DNA of 19,540 bases from NCBI GenBank assembly GCA_041675885.1, contig JBAYSY010000049.1:1-19540 (forward strand), in the 5' to 3' direction. This document shows positions 1 through 6,849 of the stretch, piece by piece. The position numbers and the translations under genes are program-made. Source of the stretch: JBAYSY01 sp041675885 (GTDB lineage: Bacteria > Pseudomonadota > Alphaproteobacteria > Rhodobacterales > Rhodobacteraceae). The notes beneath the pieces were generated by a model, which saw nothing but the letters and a program-made list of their open reading frames with translations, was not told the DNA's origin and made no database searches. Within the stretch, counting starts at the first letter, position 1; each line of letters starts with the position of its first letter.

Positions 1-773
1 ACGTAATCGACGTAACGTTCGAAGCCGAAACCGTCCTCGAACACGAAGGGCAGCATGCCCGTCCGGTCGGCGTCGAGATCGCGCCAGATGCGCGAGCGCC
101 AGCTTTTGTGCCCGTTCGGCCTGTCCTCGAAAAAGGGTGAATTGGCGAAGAGCGCCGTCGCCACCGGCTGCAACGCCAGCGCCACCCGCAGCTTCTGCAC
201 CATGTCGGCTTCGGACGCGTAGTCGAGGTTCACCTGAACCGTGCAGGTGCGATACATCATCTGGGTGCCATGGGTGCCGACCCGGCCCATGTAGTCGGTC
301 ATCAGCCGGTAGCGCCCCTTGGGCATCATCGGCATGTCCTCGTGCCGCCAGACCGGCGCGGCACCGAGGCCGATGAACCGCGCGCCGATCCCGTCGGCCA
401 CGGTCTTGACCTCGGCCAGGTGGGCGTTCACCTCGTCGCAGGTCTGGTGGATGGTTTCCAGCGGCGCGCCGGACAGTTCCAGCTGCCCGCCCGGCTCCAG
501 CGAGACATTGGCGCCGTCCTTGGTCAGGCCGATGATGTTGTCCTGTTCCAGCACCGGGGCCCAGCCGAAACGGTCGCGCAGCCCTTCCAGCATGGCGCGG
601 ATCGAGCGCGGGCCGTCATAGGGCAGGGGTTTCAGGCTGTCCTGGCAATAGCCGAACTTCTCGTGTTCGGTGCCGATCCGCCAGTCGGATTCGGGCTTGC
701 AGCCCTCGGCCATGTATTCGGCCAGTTGTTCGCGCCGCTCGATCGGCCCGCCGCCGGATTGGGGTATCGACAT
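1..773 (-). CDS. gshA: Glutamate-cysteine ligase, N-terminal part (cut by left edge)
   Basis: First step of glutathione synthesis: ATP-dependent joining of L-glutamate and L-cysteine in the cytosol. The gene starts at the ATG at 773-771 and runs off the window; 257 codons are visible. Recognisable stretches include GTEHEKFG near residues 34-41, SLEPGGQLELSGAPL near residue 100, TVQVNLDY, and FANSPFFEDRPNGHKSWRSRIW. This pattern belongs to the plant/alphaproteobacterial type of ligase, not the E. coli GshA type (family knowledge). The start is supported by a purine-rich ribosome site (GGAGAGG) just upstream and by a promoter-like pair at 807-834. It follows rsmE and a small membrane protein on the same strand with a 105-bp gap, so it may be read both from its own promoter and by readthrough. 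The C-terminal part cannot be assessed. Confidence 0.93.
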   Translation of the reverse strand, partial: MSIPQSGGGPIERREQLAEYMAEGCKPESDWRIGTEHEKFGYCQDSLKPLPYDGPRSIRAMLEGLRDRFGWAPVLEQDNIIGLTKDGANVSLEPGGQLELSGAPLETIHQTCDEVNAHLAEVKTVADGIGARFIGLGAAPVWRHEDMPMMPKGRYRLMTDYMGRVGTHGTQMMYRTCTVQVNLDYASEADMVQKLRVALALQPVATALFANSPFFEDRPNGHKSWRSRIWRDLDADRTGMLPFVFEDGFGFERYVDY

Positions 774-806
774 GGGGCCTCTCCGATCTGTGCCTTGCGT
801 TCGGGG

Positions 807-834
807 GCTACAGGTGCAGCCTTCTCCGGGTCAA
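807..834 (-). promoter_or_regulatory. Putative sigma-70 promoter for gshA
   Basis: On the minus strand TTGACC (834-829) is followed after 16 bases by TGTAGC (812-807). The predicted start near 800 would give a leader of about 27 nt containing the GGAGAGG ribosome site. The -35 matches consensus well and the -10 only partly. A tandem 16-bp repeat lies immediately upstream (836-867). Found by eye. Confidence 0.4.
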
Positions 835-835
835 G

Positions 836-867
836 TCAAGGAGGGGCCAGGTCAAGGCGGGGCCAGG
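836..867. repeat. Tandem 16-bp direct repeat upstream of gshA
   Basis: Two adjacent 16-bp units, TCAAGGAGGGGCCAGG (836-851) and TCAAGGCGGGGCCAGG (852-867), differ at one base. A partial third TCAAG lies at 831-835. The units sit between the end of the two-TM protein gene and the putative gshA promoter. They could be a duplicated operator or a replication-slippage product; nothing in the sequence decides between these. Confidence 0.7.
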
Positions 868-878
868 CCGGGGTCGGC

Positions 879-1391
879 TCAGGTCAGGGCGGGGGGCAGG
901 TCGCGGCGCCAGACCACCGGCGTGTCGCCCGGCGAATCGAGCGCGGCCAGAAGCCGTGCGCCGGTCAGGCCCGGCAGCACCGCAAAGGCGTCGAACAGCC
1001 GTTCCGCGCCCTCGGCCTCGACCGGGATCAGCAGGAGGCGGCCGTCCGATTGCCGCAGCCGCCAGCAGCGCAGCCCGGCGATGGTGACGAGGCCGATCTC
1101 GGCAAGCTCCGCGAGCGAGACGAAGCCGCCGATGCCGGGGCCGAACCAGCCGACCTGCCCTTCGTCGATCTCGATCACGCCGGGGCCGCCCGGCCCGGCG
1201 CGGAACCGCAGCCGCCGCAGCGCGAGAATCGCGAGGAACAGCCCCGCCGCCAGCGCCACCCCGCCGAGCGCGGCGAGCGGCCAGCTGCCGCGCCACAGCG
1301 CCCAGAACCCGAGTGCGGCGACCGTGCCCGCCGCGATCACCTCGCGGCCACGGATCAGCAGGGCGGCGACCTCGGGGCGGATCATGTTCAT
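879..1391 (-). CDS. Two-TM protein of unknown function
   Basis: A 170-aa protein. I chose the ATG at 1391-1389 because it overlaps the rsmE stop (1390-1388) in an ATGA arrangement typical of coupled translation; an in-frame ATG 13 codons upstream would lie inside rsmE. Residues roughly 15-60 hold two hydrophobic segments (around VIAAGTVAALGFWALW and PLAALGGVALAAGLFLAILAL) followed by a basic RRLRFR, so the C-terminal 110 residues are probably cytosolic. That part contains VIEIDEGQVGWFGPGIGGFVSLAEL and WRLRQSDGRLLLIPVEAEG, which look like a small beta-rich domain. I recognise no family. Placement between rsmE and gshA suggests co-transcription, but no function follows from this. Confidence 0.8.
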   Translation of the reverse strand: MNMIRPEVAALLIRGREVIAAGTVAALGFWALWRGSWPLAALGGVALAAGLFLAILALRRLRFRAGPGGPGVIEIDEGQVGWFGPGIGGFVSLAELAEIGLVTIAGLRCWRLRQSDGRLLLIPVEAEGAERLFDAFAVLPGLTGARLLAALDSPGDTPVVWRRDLPPALT

Positions 1392-2143
1392 GGTGGCGTC
1401 GGGGTCCAGTCCCCGCAGGTCAGTTGCCACAGCGTCAGCGCCGCCACCGCCGCCGTGTCGGCCCGCAGGATGCGCGGCCCGAGGCTGACCGGAACGGTGG
1501 CGGGATGGGCGCGCAGCCGGGCGCGTTCGACCGGGGAAAAGCCGCCTTCGGGGCCGATCAGGATCGCCCAGGGGCCGGGTGTGCCGGGGACGGCGGGCAA
1601 GGCGGGGGGCAGGGCGGGGGGCTCACCCGCCAGCGCCTCGTCGCACCACATCAGCCGGCGGTCCCCGGGCCAGTCCGCCAGCAGCCGGTCGAGCCTGTGC
1701 AGGCCGGTGACCTCGGGGACGAATGTGCCGCCGCACTGCTCGGCCGCCTCGGTGGCATGGGCCTGCAAGCGGTCCTGTCTTATGCGTTCGGCATTGGTGA
1801 AATCGGTCTGCACCGGCAGGATGCGGGCGGCGCCCATCTCGGTGGCCTTCTCGACGATGAAATCGGTGCGCGCCTTCTTGATCGGCGCGAACATCAGCCA
1901 CAGGTCGGGCGGGTTCCTTTGCGGCGCGGTCTGCCGCTCGCAGGCCAGCGTGCCGCCCTTCTTTCCGGCCCCGGAGACATGCGCAAGCCATTCGCCGTCG
2001 TGCCCGTTGAACACCAGGATAGGGGCGCCCGGACCCAGCCGCATCACCCCGAACAGGTAATGCGCCTGCTCACGGGTCAGCGGAAGCGTTTGCCCCTGCC
2101 CGAGCGGGTGGTCTAGATAAAGGCGTATCTTCGCGTCAGCCAT
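1388..2143 (-). CDS. rsmE: 16S rRNA (uracil-1498-N3)-methyltransferase
   Basis: RsmE methylates U1498 of 16S rRNA in assembled 30S subunits using S-adenosylmethionine (family knowledge). The 251-aa length fits the family. An N-terminal PUA-like part (residues 5-70, with RLYLDHPLGQGQTLPLTREQAHYLFGVMRLG) precedes a SPOUT methyltransferase domain, which carries KKARTDFIVEKATEMG, IGPEGGFSPVE (from about residue 196) and LGPRILRADTAAVAAL, the knot motifs. The ATG at 2143-2141 gives the usual N-terminus; longer in-frame extensions run antisense through ubiA and are not credible. A Pro/Ala linker (PPALPPALPAVPGTPGP, about residues 175-191) is encoded by a G-rich near-repeat at about 1578-1622. The start lies only 12 bp from the divergent ubiA start. 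The end overlaps the next gene by ATGA. Confidence 0.95.
   Translation of the reverse strand: MADAKIRLYLDHPLGQGQTLPLTREQAHYLFGVMRLGPGAPILVFNGHDGEWLAHVSGAGKKGGTLACERQTAPQRNPPDLWLMFAPIKKARTDFIVEKATEMGAARILPVQTDFTNAERIRQDRLQAHATEAAEQCGGTFVPEVTGLHRLDRLLADWPGDRRLMWCDEALAGEPPALPPALPAVPGTPGPWAILIGPEGGFSPVERARLRAHPATVPVSLGPRILRADTAAVAALTLWQLTCGDWTPTPP
2090..2119 (+). promoter_or_regulatory. Putative ubiA promoter inside the rsmE 5' end
   Basis: TTGCCC (2090-2095), an 18-base spacer and TAGATA (2114-2119) face ubiA. Transcription would begin near 2126, giving a leader of about 30 nt. The elements overlap the first codons of rsmE on the other strand because only 12 bp separate the two start codons. 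Both hexamers deviate from consensus, so this is tentative. I could not find an equally good pair for rsmE inside ubiA. Confidence 0.35.
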
Positions 2144-2155
2144 GAAGGCGAACCT

Positions 2156-3130
2156 ATGTCCGACACGCCACAAACGCCAGAGCCCCGCCCCGAGGTGGAT
2201 CCGGTGGCCGATGCCCTGCCCGGCAACTGGGTGGACCGCTTCGCCCCGCCCTCCGCGCGGCCCTATCTGCGGCTGTCGCGCGCCGACCGGCCGATCGGCA
2301 CATGGCTGTTGCTGATCCCCTGTTTCTGGGGGGTGGCGCTGGCGGCGATGGGCGACGGCTGGCGGCCGTGGGATCTGTGGATCATCGCGGGCTGCACCGT
2401 GGGCGCGTTTCTCATGCGTGGCGCGGGCTGCACCTGGAACGACATCACCGACCGCGACATCGACGGAAGCGTGGCGCGCACCCGGTCGCGGCCGATCCCC
2501 TCGGGGCAGGTTTCGGTGCGGCAGGCGCTGGTCTGGATGGTGGCGCAGACCGCCGTGGCGGCGCTGATCCTGTTCACCTTCAACAATGCGACCATCGCGC
2601 TGGGGGTGGCCTCGCTCGGGGTGGTGGCGATCTATCCCTTCGCCAAGCGGTTCACATGGTGGCCGCAGGTGTTCCTCGGGCTGGCGTTCAACTGGGGCGC
2701 GTTGCTGGCATGGACGGCGCATACCGGCAGCCTCGGCCTTGCGCCGGTGGCGCTTTACCTTTCCGGCATCGCCTGGACGCTGTTCTACGACACGATCTAC
2801 GCCCATCAGGACCGCGAGGACGACGCGCTGATCGGCGTCAAGTCCACCGCCCTGCTGTTCGGCACGGGTACGGCGGCCTGGCTGCGGGGGTTCATGGCGC
2901 TTTCGGCGCTGCTCATGATGCTTGCGGTGGTGCTGGCGTTGCCCGGGGACGCGTCATGGGCGCGGCTTCTGGTCGCGCTTGCGGGGGTCTGGGGCTATGC
3001 GGCGCATCTGGGCTGGCAGCTTGCGCGGCTGGATATCGACGACCCGGACGGGTGTCTGCGGCTGTTCCGGTCGAACCGCGATGCCGGGCTGATCGCTGCG
3101 CTGTTTCTCGCCGGTAGCGCATTCGTGTGA
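2156..3130 (+). CDS. ubiA: 4-hydroxybenzoate polyprenyltransferase
   Basis: UbiA attaches the polyprenyl tail to 4-hydroxybenzoate in ubiquinone synthesis, in the inner membrane with Mg2+. The protein is 324 aa. The first aspartate-rich motif NDITDRDID begins at residue 95 and the second (YDTIYAHQDREDD) has its first Asp at about residue 212; these bind Mg-diphosphate in the family. Alternating hydrophobic stretches from about residue 50 to the C-terminus fit eight or so membrane helices. YPFAKRFTWWPQ is another family signature. The roughly 40-residue N-terminal extension, rich in Pro and Asp and ending LPGNWVDRFAPPSARPYLRLSRADRPIGTWLL, matches my memory of Rhodobacteraceae UbiA proteins. 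The start codon is 12 bp from the divergent rsmE start, with only a weak ribosome site (AAGG). Confidence 0.95.
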   Translation: MSDTPQTPEPRPEVDPVADALPGNWVDRFAPPSARPYLRLSRADRPIGTWLLLIPCFWGVALAAMGDGWRPWDLWIIAGCTVGAFLMRGAGCTWNDITDRDIDGSVARTRSRPIPSGQVSVRQALVWMVAQTAVAALILFTFNNATIALGVASLGVVAIYPFAKRFTWWPQVFLGLAFNWGALLAWTAHTGSLGLAPVALYLSGIAWTLFYDTIYAHQDREDDALIGVKSTALLFGTGTAAWLRGFMALSALLMMLAVVLALPGDASWARLLVALAGVWGYAAHLGWQLARLDIDDPDGCLRLFRSNRDAGLIAALFLAGSAFV

Positions 3131-3141
3131 TTGATCCTGCC

Positions 3142-3166
3142 CGCCCCGGACCCTAGGAACGGGGCG
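3142..3166. repeat. Inverted repeat between ubiA and the OmpA-family gene
   Basis: CGCCCCG (3142-3148) and CGGGGCG (3160-3166) form a 7-bp stem with an 11-base loop that itself contains the palindrome CCTAGG. It begins 11 bases after the ubiA stop and lies upstream of the next ribosome site. There is no following T-run, so it is at best a weak terminator or RNA-stabilising hairpin. Confidence 0.45.
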
Positions 3167-3190
3167 CCCGCCACAGCCAGGGATGCAGGA

Positions 3191-5623
3191 ATGCGCCTTT
3201 CCGCCCGCTTCATCGCCATCGCCACCTTCTCGGCCGCCGCCCTGCTGGCGGGGACGGTTTCGGTCTTTGCGGTGAAGGCGATCGAGTCGCGCTCGGCCCG
3301 GGCCATCGACCGGCTGCTGGCCGAGGCCGGATTCGACTGGGCCGATGTCGCCGCCGACGGGATGCTGGTCACGCTGACCGGCACGGCGCCGAACGAATCG
3401 ACCCGGTTCGAGGCGCTGACGATCGCGGGTTCGGTGGTCGATGCGGCGCAGGTGATCGACGCGATGGAGGTGACGCCGGGCGTTGAACTGACCGCGCCGC
3501 GATTCTCGCTGGAACTGCTGCGCAACGACGACGGCATCTCGCTGATCGGGCTGGTTCCCGCCAGTTACGAACACGCCGGAATGGTCGAACAGGTGGTGCG
3601 GCTGACCGGCGACGAGGGCGTGGCCGACATGCTGGAGACCGCCGATTTCCCGGTGCCCGAAAGCTGGGACAGCGCCGTTGGTTTCGGCTTCGAGGCGCTG
3701 AAGACCCTGCCTCGGTCGAAGATCTCGATCTCGGCCGGGCGGGTCGAGGTGATCGCCATTTCCGAAAGCGCCGACCAGCGCCGCCAGTTCGAGGCCGATC
3801 TGCTTGCGCGGGTGCCCGAAGACGTGTCGGTGCAGCTTGAGATTTCCGCGCCGCGCCCGGTCATCACCCCCTTCACCCTGCGCTTCGTGATCGACGAAAA
3901 CGGCCCGCGTTTCGACGCCTGTTCGGCCGAGTCGGAACGCACGCGGGCGCGTATCCTGACCGCCGCCGTCACCGCCGGCCTGCCGCGCGGGGGCGGGCGC
4001 TGCACCATCGGCCTTGGCGTGCCCTCGCCGCGCTGGGCCGATGCGGCGGTGCTGGGGATCGATGCGCTGGCGGAACTCGGGCGCGGTTCGGTGACCTTTT
4101 CCGACGCCGATGTGACGCTGACCGCCACGCCCGAGGTCGGGCAGGACGATTTCGACCGGGTTGTGGGAGAGTTGACCGCCGCGCTGCCGGACGTGTTCTC
4201 GCTCCGCGCCGTGCTGGAGACCGCCGAGACCATGCCGCGCGATCAGGGGCCGCCGCGTTTCACCGCCGCGCTGGGCCCCGACGGGCATGTGCAGCTGCGG
4301 GGGCGGCTGACCGACGGGATGCAGCGCGATGCGGTCGATGCCTATGCGCGGGCGCGGTTCGGTGCCGAGGCGGTCTATACCGCGACCCGCTTCGACGAGA
4401 CCCTGCCCGAGGGCTGGGCGGTGCGGGTGCTGGCCGGGCTTTCGGCGCTGGCCGAATTGCGCGACGGATCGCTGCTGGTCGAGGCCGGGCGGGTCGAGGT
4501 CCGGGGGGTCTCCGGCTCGCAGGAGACGCGCGATGCGATCTCGCGCATCCTGTCGGAAAGGCTGGGGCAGGGGGCGCGGTTCAGCATCGACGTCACCTAT
4601 GACGAGACGCTCGACCCGGTTGCCGCGCTGCCCACGCCCGAGGAATGCGTGATCAGCGCCAATACGGTGCTGGCCGGGGGGCAGGTCACCTTTGCCCCCG
4701 GTTCGGCCGAGATCGACGCAGGCGGACAGCGCACGCTTGTGGCGCTTGCCGATGTGCTGCGCGACTGCATGGACGTGCCGCTGGAGATCGGCGGCCATAC
4801 CGACAGCCAGGGCCGGGCCGAAACCAACCTGCGGTTGAGCCAGGACCGCGCCGATTCGGTGCTGCGGGCGCTGATGGGCCTGCGGGTGCCGGTGGGCAGT
4901 TTCTCGGCCAGGGGTTACGGCCCGACCCGGCCGGTTGCCGACAACGCGACCGAGGCGGGCCGCGAGGCCAACCGGCGGATCGAGTTCCGCCTGATCGGGC
5001 CGGAGGCGGCGGAGGCCGACGAGGCTGTGGCTTTGGACGAGACCGGGGCCGAAGTGGTGCCGGTGAACGAAGGCCCGCCCCCGGCCCGGCCCCGCGCCCG
5101 GCCCGAGGGGCTGGCAGCGGATGTCGCGGGGGATGAGGAGACGGGCACGCAGGACGACGCCCCGCTGCCTGAGGCCCGCCCCGAACCGCGCCCCGAAGAC
5201 CCTGGCGACGACTTGGCCGGCGGGGCAGCGGAGGGTGCCGGGGCGGCTGTGGCCGGGCCGGAGACCCCCGCTGAAGAACCGGCGCCGGAGGCGGCCGGAG
5301 AAGAGCCCAAGACCGATGCGGCGGACATGGCCGAAGAACCCGCCCCCGCGCCGGATGCGGCTGAGGCGGATGAGGTCGGGGCGGACGGGGCAGGAGCAGG
5401 GAACGAGGCGGCAGCGGAAGCCCGGGATGAGGCCGGCAACGGGTTGGAAACCGAAATCCTGCCCGGTGAAGACCCTGCCGCCAGTGTCGGGGCTGCCGGT
5501 GTTGGTGAGGAAAATCCCGGCGATGCCGGTTCAGGGGATGACTCCGCCGCGCGGGCGCCTTACGATTCGGCCGCACCCCGGGAAATGACGCTGCGCCCGC
5601 AGCGGAGGCCCGGGACCGACTGA
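3191..5623 (+). CDS. OmpA-family envelope protein with BON-like repeats and acidic tail
   Basis: An 810-aa protein. I chose the ATG at 3191, 60 bp after a possible TTG at 3131, because it directly precedes a positively charged N-terminus and a hydrophobic segment (about residues 8-30), an uncleaved anchor or signal. Residues about 35-485 hold several BON-like units, each a short alpha/beta segment (for example GMLVTLTGTAPNESTRFEAL and GISLIGLVPASYEHAGMVEQ). Residues about 490-603 form an OmpA C-terminal peptidoglycan-binding domain: VTFAPGSAEID, then GGHTDSQG near 533, NLRLSQDRADSV, and a closing NRRIEFRLI. The last 200 residues are low-complexity Ala/Pro/Glu/Asp, probably disordered. Four cysteines lie in the middle region. 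It probably links the envelope to peptidoglycan. The BON plus OmpA layout resembles mycobacterial ArfA/OmpATb in domain type only. It shares the plus-strand run with ubiA. Confidence 0.88.
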   Translation: MRLSARFIAIATFSAAALLAGTVSVFAVKAIESRSARAIDRLLAEAGFDWADVAADGMLVTLTGTAPNESTRFEALTIAGSVVDAAQVIDAMEVTPGVELTAPRFSLELLRNDDGISLIGLVPASYEHAGMVEQVVRLTGDEGVADMLETADFPVPESWDSAVGFGFEALKTLPRSKISISAGRVEVIAISESADQRRQFEADLLARVPEDVSVQLEISAPRPVITPFTLRFVIDENGPRFDACSAESERTRARILTAAVTAGLPRGGGRCTIGLGVPSPRWADAAVLGIDALAELGRGSVTFSDADVTLTATPEVGQDDFDRVVGELTAALPDVFSLRAVLETAETMPRDQGPPRFTAALGPDGHVQLRGRLTDGMQRDAVDAYARARFGAEAVYTATRFDETLPEGWAVRVLAGLSALAELRDGSLLVEAGRVEVRGVSGSQETRDAISRILSERLGQGARFSIDVTYDETLDPVAALPTPEECVISANTVLAGGQVTFAPGSAEIDAGGQRTLVALADVLRDCMDVPLEIGGHTDSQGRAETNLRLSQDRADSVLRALMGLRVPVGSFSARGYGPTRPVADNATEAGREANRRIEFRLIGPEAAEADEAVALDETGAEVVPVNEGPPPARPRARPEGLAADVAGDEETGTQDDAPLPEARPEPRPEDPGDDLAGGAAEGAGAAVAGPETPAEEPAPEAAGEEPKTDAADMAEEPAPAPDAAEADEVGADGAGAGNEAAAEARDEAGNGLETEILPGEDPAASVGAAGVGEENPGDAGSGDDSAARAPYDSAAPREMTLRPQRRPGTD

Positions 5624-5673
5624 GGCACCGACGACTGAGGGACCGGCCGGGGGTGCCGGCTGGGGATCAGGGC

Positions 5674-6003
5674 ATGAACCGCACCGAATTCATCGTCGTC
5701 ACGGCGATCATCCTGTTCATCGCCTTTTCGGCGGGCTGGTTCGCCTATTGGCTGCTGCACCGTTTCCGCAAGGTGCCGCCCCAGCGCAGGGGCGAGATCG
5801 ACCGGCTGGCCCGCGCGCTGCACGAGGCCGAAGAGGCGCGCGACGATGCCATCGCCTACATGCACCAGCGCGAGGCGGAACTCATGAACCGCCTGACCCA
5901 GACCGAGGCCGAGTTGCGCGCGGCGATGGACGGGTTGCGCAGCGCCCGCGCCGAGGCCGACGACCTGCGCGCCCGTATCGTCCGGACGACCGACGCCGGT
6001 TGA
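5674..6003 (+). CDS. Small membrane-anchored coiled-coil protein
   Basis: A 109-aa protein starting at the ATG at 5674, preceded by a GGGGATCAGGG purine-rich stretch; an upstream GTG would add only seven unlikely residues. Residues about 5-25 (FIVVTAIILFIAFSAGWFAYWLL) form one membrane helix. A basic segment (HRFRKVPPQRRGE) follows, then about 65 residues of heptad-like Glu/Ala/Leu/Arg sequence (ALHEAEEARDDAIAYMHQREAELMNRL and on) predicted as a coiled coil. I recognise no named family. It lies 50 bp after the OmpA-family gene on the same strand and before two hairpins, so it is probably the last gene of that unit. A role in envelope organisation is an inference from context only. Confidence 0.82.
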   Translation: MNRTEFIVVTAIILFIAFSAGWFAYWLLHRFRKVPPQRRGEIDRLARALHEAEEARDDAIAYMHQREAELMNRLTQTEAELRAAMDGLRSARAEADDLRARIVRTTDAG

Positions 6004-6013
6004 GATCGCCGGG

Positions 6014-6033
6014 AAAGGGGGCCCCCGCCCTTT
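6014..6033 (+). terminator. Possible weak terminator hairpin
   Basis: AAAGGG (6014-6019) and CCCTTT (6028-6033) can pair around an 8-base loop, ten bases after the stop of the coiled-coil gene. The second arm ends in TTT. The inner GGGGG/CCCCC allows alternative folds. It is weaker than the hairpin at 6134-6158. Confidence 0.35.
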
Positions 6034-6133
6034 GTGGCGCGCCTGCGCGCGCGGTGAAGTGTCGATTCATGTCGCGCTGGCGCGCGGCCATCCGGGGCGC
6101 CCCTGGGTGCCTTGGGGGGACTGGTGAGGCATG

Positions 6134-6158
6134 GGGGGCGCAGGTTGCGCCCCCTTTT
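6134..6158 (+). terminator. Rho-independent terminator
   Basis: GGGGGCGCA (6134-6142), loop GGT and TGCGCCCCC (6146-6154) form a perfect 9-bp stem followed by TTTT (6155-6158). This is a well-formed intrinsic terminator for the upstream OmpA/coiled-coil unit. It ends 46 bp before the nth start codon, so nth needs a promoter in that short gap. Confidence 0.75.
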
Positions 6159-6169
6159 CCCGCGCCCCA

Positions 6170-6198
6170 TTGCCCGCGCCCGTCCGCTGGGGCATATC
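6170..6198 (+). promoter_or_regulatory. Putative nth promoter, predicted leaderless
   Basis: TTGCCC (6170-6175), a 17-base spacer and CATATC (6193-6198). Counting seven bases downstream puts transcription start at about 6205, the A of the nth ATG. No Shine-Dalgarno-like sequence precedes that ATG, which agrees with a leaderless mRNA. The -10 matches consensus at only three positions. Confidence 0.35.
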
Positions 6199-6204
6199 GC
6201 GGGC

Positions 6205-6849
6205 ATGGCGCAGCAACTCGACTATCACACGATCCGCGAGATCTTCACCCGGTTCCGCGCGGCCGAGGCCGAGCCGAAGGGTGAGCTGGAACATAGCAAT
6301 GCCTTCACCCTGCTGGTGGCGGTCGCGCTTTCGGCGCAGGCGACCGACGCGGGCGTGAACCGGGCGACGCGGGGGCTGTTCGCGGTGGCGGACACGCCCG
6401 AGGCGATGCTGGAACTGGGCGAGGAGGGGGTGACCTCGCATATCCGCACCATCGGGCTTTACCGCAACAAGGCGAAGAACGTGATCCGGCTCAGCCGGAT
6501 CCTGGCCGAGGACTATGGCGGCGAGGTGCCCTCGTCCCGCGCCGCGTTGCAGTCGCTGCCGGGGGTCGGGCGCAAGACCGCGAACGTGGTGTTGAACATG
6601 TGGTTCCGCATCCCCGCGCAGGCGGTCGATACGCATATCTTCCGCCTCGGCAACCGCACCGGCATCTGCCCCGGCAAGGACGTGGACCGGGTGGAGCGCG
6701 CGATCGAGGACCACATCCCGGCCGAGTTCCAGCAGCACGCCCATCACTGGATGATCCTGCATGGCCGCTACATCTGCACCGCGCGCAAGCCGCGCTGCGG
6801 CGACTGCCTGATCGCCGACCTGTGCCGTTACGAGGAAAAGACAGTATGA
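6205..6849 (+). CDS. nth: Endonuclease III (DNA glycosylase/AP lyase)
   Basis: Base-excision repair enzyme that removes oxidised pyrimidines and cleaves the abasic site. The 214-aa length fits the family. The helix-hairpin-helix LPGVGRKTANVV contains the catalytic Lys (residue 124), and VDTHIFRLGNR contains the catalytic Asp (residue 142); their 18-residue spacing matches E. coli K120/D138. The 4Fe-4S ligands are C191, C198, C201 and C207 (C-x6-C-x2-C-x5-C). I chose the ATG at 6205 because the usual N-terminus starts there; upstream in-frame sequence crosses the terminator at 6134-6158. The stop codon overlaps the start of the kinase gene in an ATGA arrangement, so the two are probably translated together. 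Confidence 0.96.
   Translation: MAQQLDYHTIREIFTRFRAAEAEPKGELEHSNAFTLLVAVALSAQATDAGVNRATRGLFAVADTPEAMLELGEEGVTSHIRTIGLYRNKAKNVIRLSRILAEDYGGEVPSSRAALQSLPGVGRKTANVVLNMWFRIPAQAVDTHIFRLGNRTGICPGKDVDRVERAIEDHIPAEFQQHAHHWMILHGRYICTARKPRCGDCLIADLCRYEEKTV

Noticed and set aside
1578..1622. G-rich near-repeat in rsmE as a regulatory or G-quadruplex element
   Set aside because: It is explained by the Pro/Ala linker it encodes (PPALPPALPAVPGTPGP). The G-tracts are on the non-coding strand of a high-GC gene and nothing else supports a function.
3142..3166. Intrinsic terminator between ubiA and the OmpA-family gene
   Set aside because: The stem is only 7 bp with an 11-base loop, and no T-run follows. I list it as an inverted repeat only.
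2954..4798. Open minus-strand frame of 614 codons opposite the OmpA-family gene
   Set aside because: It gives a composition-biased, Arg/Gln/His-rich translation with no start context and no family match, and the plus-strand gene has clear OmpA motifs.
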